A DNA stretch of 57,171 bases. Origin: Gnetum montanum. Its lineage: Eukaryota; Streptophyta; Gnetopsida; Gnetales; Gnetaceae. The stretch is from positions 149,529 through 206,699 of the forward strand of contig MNCI01010857.1 in NCBI GenBank assembly GCA_015680685.1, read 5' to 3'. The notes below the pieces were generated by a model. The model was given only the letters and a program-made list of their open reading frames with translations, was not told where the DNA came from and ran no database searches. The position numbers were made by a program, and so were the translations under genes. Below, in pieces: positions 1 through 11,023 of this stretch (within the stretch, counting starts at the first letter, position 1; each line of letters starts with the position of its first letter).

Positions 1-469
1 AGGACCAATTTCATCTTTCAGGGAATCCAGAAAAAGTGTAACCTCAAGGAGCAATGGCAACCGTGAATTCAAGGATGATGTAAAAAAAAGAAAATGATGA
101 AAACGGAAAGAAAGAACTAAATATCTTAACTTCATCCTCAAGGACTAGAAAGGAGGGATATATTGAAGGGGGCAGATCAAATGTTGAAGTAGATGTTTCT
201 CTGACAAGCACGTTTGTTCTACAGTGGCAGGAGGGTAAACTTGTACAGCACATCACGAAGCATTTAATATTGTTAACAATTTTTTTTGAATAATTATAAA
301 GATCGTACATGGTCCATAGATATATATTTAATTTTGTCAAGCTAGGGGCCAATAGATATATATTTACTATAATTACTATCTCTATTACTATGATTTAACT
401 AAAATATGATTTAAATAAAATATTTTAAGATTTCAAAAGAAAAAGAAAGTTATGGGATATTTGTTTAAC
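1..469. other. AT-rich stretch without a recognisable gene
   Basis: No reading frame here resembles a known family. The sequence is AT-rich with A and T runs and may be the outer part of the LTR-like region that follows, but no LTR boundary could be fixed. Confidence 0.4.
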
Positions 470-679
470 ATCCTATAAAAAGGGGGATTTATGGACATTT
501 CCAATCATAGCTTTTATTTATATAATTGTAACTTTATGTGGAAGTTGTAACTTCCTAGCCTTAATCCATGATGTTTGTAACCATTAAAAAGGCCACTTGT
601 CAACTATAGCCTCTTTATCTCCACAATGGCCACTTGTCATTTGCATGGGACACTTGTCACCTACAACTTGTTTATCTCC

Positions 680-763
680 ATGAAGACACTTGGCAACTGA
701 ATGAAGACACTTGGCAACTACATGAAGACACTTGGCAACTACATGGGACACTTGTCAACCGCA
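680..763 (+). repeat. 21-bp tandem repeat in LTR U3
   Basis: Three near-identical 21-bp units start at 680, 701 and 722, each containing GAAGACACTTGGCAACT, and a diverged fourth follows from 743. Related words (CCACTTGTCA, GACACTTGTCA) precede them from about 592. Upstream of a TATA box, such arrays often act as enhancer repeats; that role is inferred. Confidence 0.85.
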
Positions 764-816
764 GCTTTTTTATCTCTTTGGTGGTTGAAACCACCCAAAA
801 TTGTTGTAACTTACCT

Positions 817-888
817 AACTTGTTGGGCAAGTAACCTCCTAACTTGTTGGGCAAGTAATCTCCTAATTGGTTGGCCAAGTTACTTGGG
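817..888 (+). repeat. 24-bp tandem repeat in LTR U3
   Basis: Three 24-bp units lie end to end at 817, 841 and 865. The first two differ by one base and share AACTTGTTGGGCAAGTAA; the third is more diverged. They end 57 bp before the TATA box. Confidence 0.85.
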
Positions 889-945
889 AGAGAAGTTAGG
901 TGAGATATTTTTGAATATGTAACTTCCCTACCTACCTTTGAACCC

Positions 946-953
946 TATAAAAA
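946..953 (+). promoter_or_regulatory. TATA box of LTR-like region
   Basis: TATAAAAA stands in a CC-TATAAAAA-GG context, followed about 25-30 bp later by a pyrimidine- and CA-rich region suitable for a transcription start. It lies about 190 bp upstream of the AATAAA signal, a normal R-region spacing for an LTR. Confidence 0.6.
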
Positions 954-2200
954 GGCTTCAGGGGTCAAGGAGGGAAAATCATCACTTCTCACATCACACT
1001 TGGGGTCTCATACATCACATTTTGAAGGCTACTAGTTAGCACTTGGGCTCTTACTTGGAGATACTTTGAGTCTTGGGAGAAGAGCATTTTGTAAAGAAGA
1101 AAGTGTGAACGATTGCTTGCAAGATGGCTTGCTAGAATAAAGATTTCAGCCTCTTTGTCATGGTCCTGTGAGTTATGCATTTCATTTTTTGTTTTGTTTA
1201 AATTGTTTAGCTAGTGGTTTAGATAGTATCATCCTTGGCAAGTAATTTTGGGATTTTTAGATTGCTCTTATTGTTCTTGTTGCCCGATAGAAATTTCTAT
1301 TAAAATTTTGCCATAGAAGCGCTTGTGTTTAAAAGCCTTAAGAGCATTTTAGTAGTAAATTTCATTATTGTGCAACGTGTGGGAACTGCTATTGGGATTG
1401 TTGTAAGAGAGCCTCTGTTTGTAGTCACGCCGTTAAACAATTCAGTAGTCGAGAGGGTTCAGAAAATCTTTGGTATTCTGATGGGACCAGAATAGCTTCT
1501 TTTTATCTTTAAAGTGAATTCTCGTGGTATTTCAATCAGAAATTTTCAAGTCTTTTAAAGGTTATTTTTGAACGCAATCGTTGACATCTATTATCTAGCC
1601 AAAATGGAGTCTCGTACGTGGTAGTTTACGTAGCAATTTTTGGTGGCATAGTAGGATTGTCTTGAAGATATTGGTTGTTTGAGCCTTGGAAGTTTGAAAA
1701 ATTCATAGATATTGAATTTGGGATAGCTTTATTACGAAGTGTTTACTCGTGTTATTTTACCTTGTTTAAATATTTGAGGTCTACACAAATCTGTTTTCTT
1801 TTCTTTTCTGTTTAATTCCATCGAATCTTGCTATATTTCTAGTTTTCTTGTGGAACTATCTCTTTCTCTGGGGAAAATTAGGAGCAGATTGCGGAGTTGT
1901 GCTCAAATGTTTTTGCAAAATTTTATTTGTTACAAGTAGGTATTATAAGGACCACGTAGACTAGGCAATTGAACAAAATAGGAAATTTTCAAGAACTCAC
2001 AATACTTGGCAAAGTTGGCTGAATCTCTTTAAAGTAAGTCATTTGTGGTTCACACACAACGCAATTGTTACATTTTACACAACCACATGCCACAACAGCA
2101 CACACACATACTCACATTAACTACTAAGTTTATTTGGAGGTATCTAGGCCCTGGTATTGCCAGAAACGAGCAAGCACCTAAATCCTGTTCGAGGACACTC

Positions 2201-2231
2201 GTTGGCGGTCGCGTCCCAAACGGTCGCCAAC
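2201..2231. other. GC-rich inverted repeat
   Basis: A locally GC-rich 31-base stretch has perfect 7-base arms (GTTGGCG / CGCCAAC) and partial pairing inside. It sits directly before the gypsy protease remnant. It may be a decayed element end or just a chance hairpin. Confidence 0.4.
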
Positions 2232-2235
2232 ACCC

Positions 2236-2715
2236 ACTAGTGCAAATTTCACTATCATAGAGGAGATGCCAAGTTTCAACATGATTCTATGCAGGCCTTG
2301 CCTAGCCCAACTAAGGACCATCTCCTCTCCCATCCACCAAGAAATCCACCTTCCATATGAAGGTGGTCAAGTTATCATCCATGGTGATAATTCTTCCTCT
2401 TCGACTATCCACAACATATACATGGCATAAGTTTTAGAAGAAAATTTTCTTGGTGGTACACCTATAACAACCAATGTAGCACCTAAGGCTAACACACCTG
2501 AATGAGTGGTTGAAGCCAATAGCCTCCCAGAGGATCCTAAGCCTTGCACACTCCCTAATCCATGCCAAGTTTGGAACCAACTAAATGACCAAGACTTTCC
2601 CTTGGGAAAAAATGTGCTAGATGCTTGCCTACCCTTTACCTCCACTTTCCATGCATTTTTGACTTTCATTTACATAGTACTAGCCTACAGATTTACATTT
2701 TTCCTACTTACTTAG
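2236..2715 (+). pseudogene. Ty3/gypsy protease C-terminal remnant (G1)
   Basis: In one frame the sequence reads through the C-terminal part of a plant gypsy retropepsin. The flap-distal motif normally written LLGRPW appears as MILCRPC around 2275-2295, followed by the SS-x-IHQ-x-x-H-x-PYEGG block and an IIHGD motif around 2318-2375. Two in-frame stops (near 2428 and 2503) and substitution of both the Gly and the Trp of LGRPW show decay. Downstream the frame stays open for 69 codons to about 2715 without recognisable reverse transcriptase. The same post-protease block recurs in G2 (22.4-22.6 kb) and G3 (40.0-40.1 kb). Gag and the catalytic Asp region are missing upstream. Confidence 0.75.
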
Positions 2716-2831
2716 ATCAAGCATTTCATTTTGTTCATGTATTTATTTTACTTTGTTTATGGATCAATCCATTTAGCTTATGCGTTAGATCTAAAAACAT
2801 AAAAACTATAAAACATAAAACTAAAAAAATA

Positions 2832-2885
2832 GATGGCCCAAAAAGGCCTTAAACTAGCCTATGGCCCGGAATGGCCTAAAACTAT
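2832..2885 (+). repeat. Short tandem repeat with GGCC-TAAAACTA core
   Basis: Two imperfect units of about 27-30 bp carry ATGGCC followed by GGCCTAAAACTA-like sequence. A matching three-unit array lies in the same relative place after the G2 protease (23,086-23,200), so it marks a shared 3' region of the gypsy family. Confidence 0.6.
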
Positions 2886-3049
2886 CACTCTTTTACATTA
2901 CTTTTCTTTCATTCATACATTTTAACTTTGTTTACAGTAGATGTTGCTTGATGTTATTTTTTTTTTAGTTGATTTTTTGCAGGATTTTGCAGACACACAG
3001 CATAACTACACGTGTAGCATCGCACCTTGTATAAGCAAGGTAATCACTA

Positions 3050-3270
3050 GTCCGCTATAACTATAAACTAGCACAGATAGTCCGCTATGACTATAAACTG
3101 GCATAGCTTGTCCTTGTGTCATGATTTTAAACTGGCACAACATCCACTATCCACTACGACATTAAACTAGCATCCAACAATCTGCTAGAACTATAAACTA
3201 GCACATCATGATCTACCAGGACCTTAAACTAGGTTCACAGTCTGTCAGGACTTTAAACTAGCATGTAGCT
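3050..3270 (+). repeat. Degenerate minisatellite, about 30-bp period, about 7 units
   Basis: Each unit reads roughly GTCCGCTATGACTATAAAC followed by TAGCACA. The TAAACTAGCA core returns at near-regular spacing while the first half drifts. It lies in the noncoding 3' region of G1. Confidence 0.75.
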
Positions 3271-4440
3271 AATCTGACCCAAACATTTGCCATTTCCCTA
3301 GGAGCACTCATAGCATCATCACCTCCCACCATTCTAGTGATTCTTTTAGAGCATTTTCCATTAGCACAGCATTCAGAAAACTTGCAACATCATCACCCTG
3401 GCACTTTCACTAGCTTTCTGAGCACTTGTGACTAGCATAGAATTTTACACATTTGCAGCATCTTCATAGTTTTTCACCCATGGCATATCATATTTTATCA
3501 CTTGCAGCATCTTCACATTTGGCATTTGCACTTGAATTTCATGTTTTTTGGTTTTCTTGTCCTCTTTGACTTGTGTTTGTAGGATTAAGCCTTGTAGACG
3601 GTCGTGCGAAGGTGCATTTTATCGCAGCAGCAGGTTATCAAGTTGCTTTGATGTGCATAATTGGACTAGTTGAGCCACTCAAGAGTGCACACCCCCCTCA
3701 TCCCTATTACAGCCTATGCACATCCATTCATTCATCCCAAATCCTCTCATACTCCCCATACTTATGATTTCACACTCCACTTATGCATATGCACTATGAC
3801 ACACATGACATCCTCTTCATATCAACGATTAAACCCATGGTTGATGTAACATAATTCATCCTATGGGGCTCCTCTGTTGCATAGTCAAAGCCTAGGTGGA
3901 TGTAACATCAATCATTCCTTGGAAATAAAGCTCATCTTCTCGATGGCCAGCTTGCAACTAACATTCAACAATAAGTTGAACGCAAAGAAGGTTCACCGCA
4001 CAAAAAAAAAAAGCAACAACATTATAGCTTCGCAATTGGCCCATCCTTGGATGAACTTTGATGATCTCATAAACACTCCAACAAGAGGTCAACATTTCAA
4101 GGGCAAGCTACTTCATGTCATGGTCACTATCAACCATGCTAGATTTGCATCTTACATCAGGATCCACTGTTTTCATTTCGTTCCCATCATTTAAATTTCA
4201 TCTCCCTAGCATTACCTATACCAATTCTCCCCTAACATAACCTTATTCCTGTAACACTCTTGAGCATGGTAAAACAAAATTTGATCTAGTGCTGACAAAT
4301 GATGTTGGTGACATGTTTACTGTGGTGTTTTGTAATTCTTTGTCGACGTCTCTCGGGCCACTCCTTCAAATTTCAACAAAGAAGGGTCATTGAAACATCA
4401 CAAAATTTTGGGTCTCGACATCACAACTGTAAATATGGCT
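3271..4440. other. Noncoding 3' region of G1, no recognised gene
   Basis: CA- and CT-rich sequence with repeated GCATCTTCA and CATCATCACC words. One 105-codon plus-strand frame (3877-4194) matches no family I recognise and has no supporting context, so it is not called as a gene. The stretch is probably the 3' untranslated part and LTR of the gypsy element. Confidence 0.4.
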
Positions 4441-4465
4441 AAGTGTTACATGTTGTTATGTGCAT

Positions 4466-4656
4466 TGCGTAGCATAGCGTAGCATCCTACTATAGTGCTA
4501 GCATAGCACCTTGCTACACTGCATAGCATAACATCCTGCTATAGTGCTAGTGTAGCATAGCGTAGCATCCTGCTAGAGTGCATGGGGTAGCACCCTACTA
4601 TAGTGCTAGCATAGCACCCTGGTACAATGCTAGCGTAGCACCCTACTATAGTACTA
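4466..4656 (+). repeat. 24-bp minisatellite built on GCGTAGCACCCTACTATAGT
   Basis: About seven to eight units of 24 or 25 bp run from 4466 to 4656. Units starting at 4477, 4501, 4525 and the last three (from 4584) keep the alternation of TAGCAYCCT and TATAGTGCTA; one unit carries a 10-bp extra block. The last unit runs straight into the Copia LTR remnant. Confidence 0.85.
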
Positions 4657-5314
4657 GTCATTTAATAGCTATTGCATAAATTAAAAGGAGTTTTCAAAAA
4701 CTCTGAGGCTATAAGACAAAGTAAAAGTTTTAGAAATTATTAAAGTACTATTCATAATAAAATTTATCCATGGCTGCTTAACTGATTTGTGTGGTTATTC
4801 TTCATTGATTCATCATTTGTATGTTGTTTATGTTGTAAGCATCACTACAAGAACTTTGTAAATTTAGTTATACTTTTCTCTTATCCTTTTTCTTTCTTTC
4901 TTGTAGCCCTATGGGGTTGATGTGCTTCTTGTGGGAAGAAATCTTTGTTAATTTTGTTAGGACTTTTCGGGATTGAGTGGTTTTGTGAAGAAAAAACACT
5001 CCAATGTGGAGCTCACATTTATAAAGGTTATGAGATTATTTAAACCACATTTTGAGCTTATTGAAACCTTGTGGAGTTTAGAGGTTTTGCAGTGATGAAA
5101 CTCTACATAATGAAGCTAAAATCTTGTATATGTAATGGTGCCTTGCAAATCACATTTTTTGAAGCAACAAAGTTCAAAGGTATGCAAGGAATCTACCCTC
5201 TATGTGTAAACTACCCAAGTTGGGGAATCATGTAAAATTTGAGTTTGATTTTGTGGCTATTGAGATTTTAAATGGGGAACTTATTCAAGCACCCTTCTAA
5301 CTTCTCAATCCACA
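4651..5314 (+). mobile_element. Truncated 5' LTR of Copia element C1
   Basis: The sequence aligns over its whole length with 10,127-10,684, the 3' LTR of the same element: shared landmarks are the GAGGCTATAAGA block, TTGTATGTTG/TTGTATATTG, the TTGTAGCC-TATGGGGTT block and the CCTTCTAA end. The U3 part present in the 3' LTR (9712-10,126) is missing; the 24-bp minisatellite stands in its place. It ends in CCACA two bases before the primer binding site. Confidence 0.8.
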
Positions 5315-5316
5315 AG

Positions 5317-5328
5317 TGGTATCAGAGC
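5317..5328 (+). other. Primer binding site (initiator Met tRNA), element C1
   Basis: TGGTATCAGAGC is the classical Copia primer binding site, complementary to the 3' end of plant initiator Met tRNA. It follows the LTR by two bases (AG), the normal arrangement. Confidence 0.93.
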
Positions 5329-5369
5329 TTAGTACTCTTAAGTTTGTGCTTTACATTTTAAGAGTAAAT

Positions 5370-7180
5370 ATGGAAAGGATGTGTTACACCAAGCCATTAA
5401 TGTTCAATGGATTTGACTTCGCATACTAGAAGGAAAGGATGTAGGGATTATTCAAATGCATGAAATTCAAATTATGGGAGTTAATTGTTGAAGGCTACAC
5501 ATTACCTATTGACAACACCACATAAGCACTCAAGCCATGGAGCAAATGGACTTCTAAAGAGAAAGATAAGTTCATGTTTTATTCAAAAGAGAAGAATTAT
5601 TTATATTGTGCATTGAATAAATATGAGTTTAATAGAATAGCTCAATGTAAAAATATCAAGGAAATATGAGAAACCTTAGAGGCTACTTATGAGGGCACAT
5701 CTATAGTTTAAAAAAATCAAAAATTTTAGTATTGCAAAGAAAATATAACAAGCTTAAAATGAAGGAAGGAGAAAAGATTGAGGACTAATTATCTAGGACA
5801 AATGATCTTATTGTTACAATTAGAGCAATGGGAAAGGGTTTACCAAAAATTGATGTAATCATAAAAATGAGTAGAACTCTATAGCCTAAATTTAGACCAA
5901 AAGTTACTTGAAGAAATTAGACACTTTTTGGTACTAAAGTTTGAGGAGCTTCAAAGTGCTTTGGTTGCTTATGACATGGATCTCATAAGTGAAGGAGCTA
6001 TAAAAGAAAAGCTTATCACCCTAAAATATCCATCAAAAGAAAAGGAGCCAGTTGAACAAGAAATGAATAGTAAAGATGAAATAGCTCTTATATTAAGAAT
6101 AGTTCAAAGAATTCTTCCAAGGAAAGGAAGAAGCTTTAATCAACTAGATCCTAATCAATCCAAAGATAAAGAGAAAGGCAAAAATTTTACAAATTCAAAT
6201 ATTGATGAAATTTTCATAGAATATTTGGTATGTGGTTGAAGAGGCCATGTGACCTATGAGTGTCCTAGCACTAGTAGATTACAATGAAGAGATAAAAATG
6301 TAGCTTATTTGGAAAATAAAAACTTCTACACTAGCTAGGACAATGGAGAACAAAGTGAGAAAGAGTTTGATGACACTACGAAGGACTCACATCTTAGTTT
6401 CATGGCTCTTACAGATGATAACATCTACATAACTATAGATGAGAACCAAGTAATTGAAACTAATGAGAAAAGGTATGATCTTTTGTGCAATAAATTGTTG
6501 TCCTTTCAAAATATCAGTATAAAACTAAAGAAGGCTTTAAAAGAAAAATATCAATATTTATCTCTACTTAACATTAAATTTTTAGACCTCCTACAAGAAA
6601 ACTTAGACCTAAGGGCTAAGAATAAAAAATTAACCTTGTCTTATGAATAGATGAAAAAAGAACTAGTAGATACCAAACTTGTGAATGAAAGAGTAGTCAA
6701 AGGGAAATAATCCCATTGCATCATTCTAGGAAAAGGAAGAAGTCCACACAATAAAAGTGGGCTGGGATGCTATTAACAAGAAGAAGTATCTATACAAAAT
6801 TCATCTGAACAAGAGGCTACTCAAAAGATTGAATTGTTAATTGGTGCTACTTCCAAAGAAAGAGAAATTTCAAGGATTGATCACTATAAACAAAATAAAA
6901 GGGTTAGATGTTGTTATTGTAATAGATTTGGGCATAAGCAATGGAATTGAAATTTAAAATATTATCACATGAACACCTAGTCATATCATAAGACACCTTG
7001 GTCTTACCCAAATTTAGAAATGGAGGATAAATCAAAAGGGAAAGGAGAACAAACAAGGGTAAAGAATTAAATGAAAGGAAGAATGTGAAAGAACCTTCAT
7101 AAGAAATTTTGTGAAAGGGAGGCAGACATTAGAAATAGAAGAAATTTATATGAAAGAAGGAACTTCCAAATGAGAACCTC
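5370..7180 (+). pseudogene. Decayed gag polyprotein of Copia-type element C1
   Basis: Starts at an ATG 41 bp after the primer binding site and can be followed across several frames and many stops to about 7.18 kb. Landmarks in order: a capsid-like N-terminal part (5370-5900); an open segment 5928-6239; a CCHC zinc knuckle at about 6225-6265 whose first Cys has become Tyr and which contains a stop; a Lys/Glu-rich coiled-coil-like segment with an EKRYDLLCNKL motif (6402-6650); and a second knuckle-like CCYCNRFGHKQW motif near 6910-6945. The same parts occur in C2 on the minus strand, including RFDLLCNEL and RCYYCNKFGH motifs. No protease, integrase, reverse transcriptase or RNase H follows, so the element is non-autonomous. 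Confidence 0.75.
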
Positions 7181-7320
7181 ATTCTCAACTCCCTTAGACA
7201 TCTTCATCTCCATCAGCAAGTAAGGTAAGTAAAGGTAATTTTGCATCTAACTTAAAATTTCCTTTAAGACTATAATCCATGGTAGCTATCCCCTAAATCT
7301 TTCTTTCTAAGAAATCTACC

Positions 7321-7500
7321 TAAATATGTCTATCATTAAATGTCTACAAAGGAAGATAGACATCTATCCATAAATGTCTACATATTGAGTTAGACATCTA
7401 TCTAAGTTTTCTATAGATGTGGGATAGACATCTACTATTCAAGTTATACATTTAACTTTTCATAAAAAATTCTTGATGGTCATGATTATATAAAGCCAAC
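7321..7500 (+). promoter_or_regulatory. Internal LTR-like promoter segment with AGACATCT cluster
   Basis: Three AGACATCT and three AATGTCTA words lie within 120 bp, followed by TATATAAAG at 7487-7495 and CACTTCATTTTCCCTCAT. The C2 LTRs show the same order on the minus strand: AGACATC cluster, AT-rich TATA-like block, then TTCATTCTCATT. The segment lies about 110 bp upstream of the second reading frame of C1, so it is either a captured LTR fragment or an internal promoter. Promoter activity is inferred. Confidence 0.5.
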
Positions 7501-7602
7501 ACTTCATTTTCCCTCATTCTTCCAAATCCGAACATAGATAACTAAGAGTAGATTACTAGGGCTTTCACAACAACAACAATTTGTGCATCTCCTTGTAGAT
7601 TG

Positions 7603-8525
7603 ATGGGTTACAAAAGTATTGCGACATCTAAGGATCCTTCTAGAAAGAGCAAAAAGTTAAAGTATGCATCATCAAGTAATGCAAAAACTTATACTTGATT
7701 TTGATCCACTGAAGCTCAACATATATTTGAGGTAACTTGTTTTGTTACTAAAGTTTCTAGGAGATTTCTTTACTTTTAACAATGACATCATAAGGAACTT
7801 ATGGAATTCTTCCAGATGTTGAATTGAATGTCATTTATCTTCATAAAATTTTATGTTCTTGAAATACTCATCAGAAAGTTTTATAGTAACATTACAAATA
7901 CAAATGCTACTGTTGGTATCTTTACATTCACTATTAGGGAATGTTAATTGAGATTACTCCATAATTTTTGAATGCCATTCTTGGGATCTCCTATTTTGAT
8001 GTTGATAGGGTTATGATCTATTCAATGTCTAATATTTTCATGAATGGTGTAATCCCTATTTTTCACAATGAATTTTGTGATGCTTTGCTTAGTCATTTAA
8101 TTTCTTTGCATAGTGGAAAAGTTCTTATAAGTCATATGGCTTTAGATACTTCCACCCTTTTTGTCATTGTATTGTATAATATTGTTCTAAAAGGGGAAAG
8201 TTCCAAATATTTTTTTCCAACTCAAGCCTTTGTTCTTTATTACCTTCTCACTGGTCAGCCACTAGGCCTGGTTCATATCCTTTGCAAAAAAATGTTAGGT
8301 CTCTTCATCAAGGAGAGAGTCTATGAGCATCTTCTTCTCATCATTTTGTTGATTTTTCAAAGAGAATTTTCCATTCCTAATATGCCTTTACTTAAAGGTA
8401 AAAGGACCCTTGATGAGTATTCAAAACAAAGAAGCAACACCCATACTAAAGTTGCAAAACCTAGTACCAGGCCTTATAAATTAAGGAACAAGGAGTTTTC
8501 ATCACTTGTATGGATCTCTCCATAG
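7603..8525 (+). pseudogene. Second ORF of C1, putative plant transposon protein type
   Basis: Begins with ATG at 7603 and continues through a few stops and at least one frame change. From 7968 the frame is open for 185 codons. Recognisable traits match the putative plant transposon protein domain seen in many plant retroelements: an FYSNIT motif, an I-x-P-x-FLNAILGI motif around 7945-7990, a hydrophobic segment with ALDTSTLF, and FVLYYLLTGQPL followed by a helix (about 8230-8290). The tail is basic (KGKRTLDEYSKQRS) and may lead into further coding traces to about 9245. This is not a Copia pol domain. Function is unknown; a structural, gag-like role is a guess. Confidence 0.5.
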
Positions 8526-9697
8526 TTGAGAAGGTTCAAATCTACTAGAGGCCAAATGAGATCCACTCTCAAGAAGTTGCTAAAGCCTTTTCTTATACTA
8601 TTGGGATGAATGGTACGAACATCTCTTACTTTTGTAAGAGAATGGATGCAGCTACAGTACCTTGTCCTCCAAATGGATGGTAGTTCAAGGAGGTCACCAC
8701 TCCTTCCATATCAAATAGTAAGGAGGATTTTCCTACTCTAGCTAGGCACTCAATAACTGTTGGACCATCTCAAGCATATGACTTGAGAAATGCATTTGAT
8801 TTTAAGGAGCCTGATGCGTCACTTGCATGTGTCGAAGGGGAGTTTTCTGATCCTATGTAGCCTAGACTCAATTATCACCCTCATGATGATGCTTGATAGA
8901 CATTCAAATAGCAAGTGATGGAGAGCATCTTTGGGACTTCATCTTAGTGGAGACCAGTTGATCCTATTACATATTAGAGGAAGGGTGGTTCCTCATCTTC
9001 TTAGCAAGCTTCATCTCATCCATCAACTTCATCCCATTTTTGGGTAAAGCTATGTTCTTGAAGAGCTCTTGTACACATTCTATCATTTGATGAGGATCAT
9101 GAGAAGAACATCTTTAGCATTAGTATCTATACTAGCTATGATGAGGAGGAGGAGCAGACATACAACCTTTTTCATTTAGAAGTTACTTCTAATGATGATA
9201 CTAAGGTTAGTGAATAGGTTTCTTTCATGGTCCCTCCTTTCAAATGATGTCCAGAAAAGGGAAAGAACTATTTTGGATGGACATCATATTTGTGGATGCT
9301 TGTATATGGTTATTAATTACATATTTGTATGGATAGCAATAGTATGTTATTTTGTTTTTGATGTTGATTAGCTTCTCTTATTATTGATCTTTTATGTTAT
9401 GGACATCATGTTTATGTATATGGATAGCTATGTTATGTTTTTTGTAGCATGATATATTATGAAGATAAGTTTGGCCTTTGGATAGTTCATGGATACCTTA
9501 TGGTGATATCAATTTTCATGTTTTTCCTTCTTCTGGATTCATGTAATTTGAAACCTTTGACTTGATCTTTTATATTGCTATTCTCGTGATGCCCTCTACT
9601 ACCATTACAATTTATAAGTCTTAAATTCTTCTATTTTTTATCATTTAATTTATAGCATAAGATATACTAACACATTTTCTTATGTTTTAGACATCAC
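8526..9697 (+). other. 3' untranslated region of C1
   Basis: Acidic and Ser-rich coding traces fade out by about 9245. The rest is T-rich with repeated ATGGACATCAT and TATGGATAG words. No further domain is visible before the polypurine tract. Confidence 0.5.
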
Positions 9698-9698
9698 C

Positions 9699-9710
9699 AA
9701 AAAGGGATGA
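9699..9710 (+). other. Polypurine tract of C1
   Basis: The purine run AAAAAGGGATGA is preceded by CATCACC and followed by TTGTTAAAA, the usual Copia layout in which the 3' LTR starts at TGTT. Confidence 0.75.
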
Positions 9711-9711
9711 T

Positions 9712-10684
9712 TGTTAAAAATTTGATATGTTAAAACCTTAAAGAAAATAGAAAATTTAGAATGTCTCTGTAATGATAATTTTTTAGGACCATGAAAAAGA
9801 ACATCACATGAAGATCTGAGACTTTAGAAATGAGATTCACGATGAGATGTCAAAATGAAGACTAAGTAAACTAGATGAAAGCATGGATGGAAATGAAGTC
9901 TACAAGCCAAATGAAGATGTTTCAAGGACTACTGAGAAGCCCAAGGATCAAAAAAATGTTGCATATTTTGAATTGCTTCTAAAAAGTAGATGTTTAGAAA
10001 AAATAATAAATGCCTACCTTTGAGGATAGACATCTATCTATAGATGTCTACACTTTCTTGTAGATGTCTCTCTTGCATTATGAGCATTCTCATTGAGATG
10101 TCTAAACTTCAAAGTAAATGTCTATGCTAGCTTTTTTATAGCTGTTGCATAAATTTTGAGGATTTTCTAGAAACTTTGAGGCTATAAGATAAAGTGAAAA
10201 TCTTGGAATTATATAGGCACTTTCTATAGTAACATTGTCCAAGGCTACTTAAGTGATTATGTGGTTTTTCTTCATTAATTAATCTTTTGTATATTGTGTA
10301 TGTTGTAAGCCTCATCATAAGGACTTTGTAAATTTGATTATAATTTTTCCTTATTCTTCTTATTTTTTTTTCTTGTAGCCTTATGGGGTTAATGTGCTTC
10401 TTGTTAAAAGACATCTTTGTTGAGCTTATCTGGACCTTACAAGGTTAAGTAGTTTTGCTATGACAAAACACTCTGGAGCAAAGATGACATTTATAATGGT
10501 TGTGGTGTCTTGAAAACCATATTTTTTGAAGCAAAAAATTTCAGATGTGTGTAAGGAAGCTGCCCTCCAAGTGTGGACTATCCATGTTGGGGAAACACTT
10601 AAAAGTTGAGTCTAATTTTATGGCTACAATGATTTTCATTAGGAAACTTACTCAACCCCCCTTCTAAGTTTTTGATCAACTACA
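9712..10684 (+). mobile_element. 3' LTR of Copia element C1
   Basis: Starts with TGTTAAAA directly after the polypurine tract and ends near 10,684 in CTACA, by alignment with the CCACA end of the 5' LTR. Length is about 970 bp. The U3 part holds an AGACATCT/AGATGTCT cluster at 10,025-10,130. The R/U5 part aligns with the 5' LTR and, more distantly and in reverse orientation, with the C2 LTRs (shared TATGGGGTTAATGTGCTT block). Confidence 0.8.
10024..10132 (+). repeat. AGACATCT/AGATGTCT cluster in C1 3' LTR U3
   Basis: One AGACATCT, three AGATGTCT and one AATGTCT fall within about 110 bp, in both orientations. The same words cluster in U3 of both C2 LTRs and in the internal segment at 7.3 kb. 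Confidence 0.75.
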
Positions 10685-11000
10685 ACATCATGCAACATTG
10701 AAAAATATATTTTTATTTATAACAAAACATAAGAAATGCAACATTTTCTTTATTTTATGATAAAGTTGATTGAATCACTAGTTAGAAAATACATTTTGCA
10801 ACTTGTAACCTTCACCAGCTGACTTGAGGCAAGATTTCATTGTAAATGTAAGATTAGTAGTTCATGAGCTATAATCTTGCATACCTTAACTTGTTCAATC
10901 TAAAAAATACCTCAGAATTTATTAGTACCTCACTTTTCAAGTGGAAAAAGTATCATTATGGCTATATGGGGGCTTGGAAAGGCTTAAAGTACCTTGGGGC
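10685..11000. other. Spacer between elements C1 and C2
   Basis: AT-rich, with no reading frame or repeat I can assign. No convincing 5-bp target duplication for either neighbour was found. Confidence 0.4.
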
Positions 11001-11023
11001 TAAGGATCATTAAACTTAGAAGT

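Larger units (their letters stand above)
470..1960 (+). mobile_element. LTR-like region (solo or truncated LTR), plus orientation
   Basis: The order of signals is that of a plant LTR. An upstream part (U3) carries two families of short tandem repeats, then a TATA box at 946-953, a presumed transcribed R part, a poly(A) signal AATAAA at 1136-1141, and a long U5-like tail. A second weaker TATA-like word lies at 474-481. No second copy, primer binding site or polypurine tract was found, so it is either a solo LTR or the remains of an element whose internal region is gone. Both ends are approximate. The gypsy protease tail at 2.2 kb could belong to the same element but nothing ties the two together. 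Confidence 0.5.

Noticed and set aside
3877-4194. 105-codon plus-strand frame.
   Set aside because: No recognisable domain, no promoter or splice context, and it lies in the 3' region of a gypsy element.
4466-4656. CRISPR-like array.
   Set aside because: Units are head-to-tail minisatellite repeats without unique spacers, and the sequence is from a plant nuclear genome.
5317-5328. Match to the initiator Met tRNA 3' end as a possible tRNA gene.
   Set aside because: Only the 12-base primer complement is present; no tRNA arms or boxes flank it.
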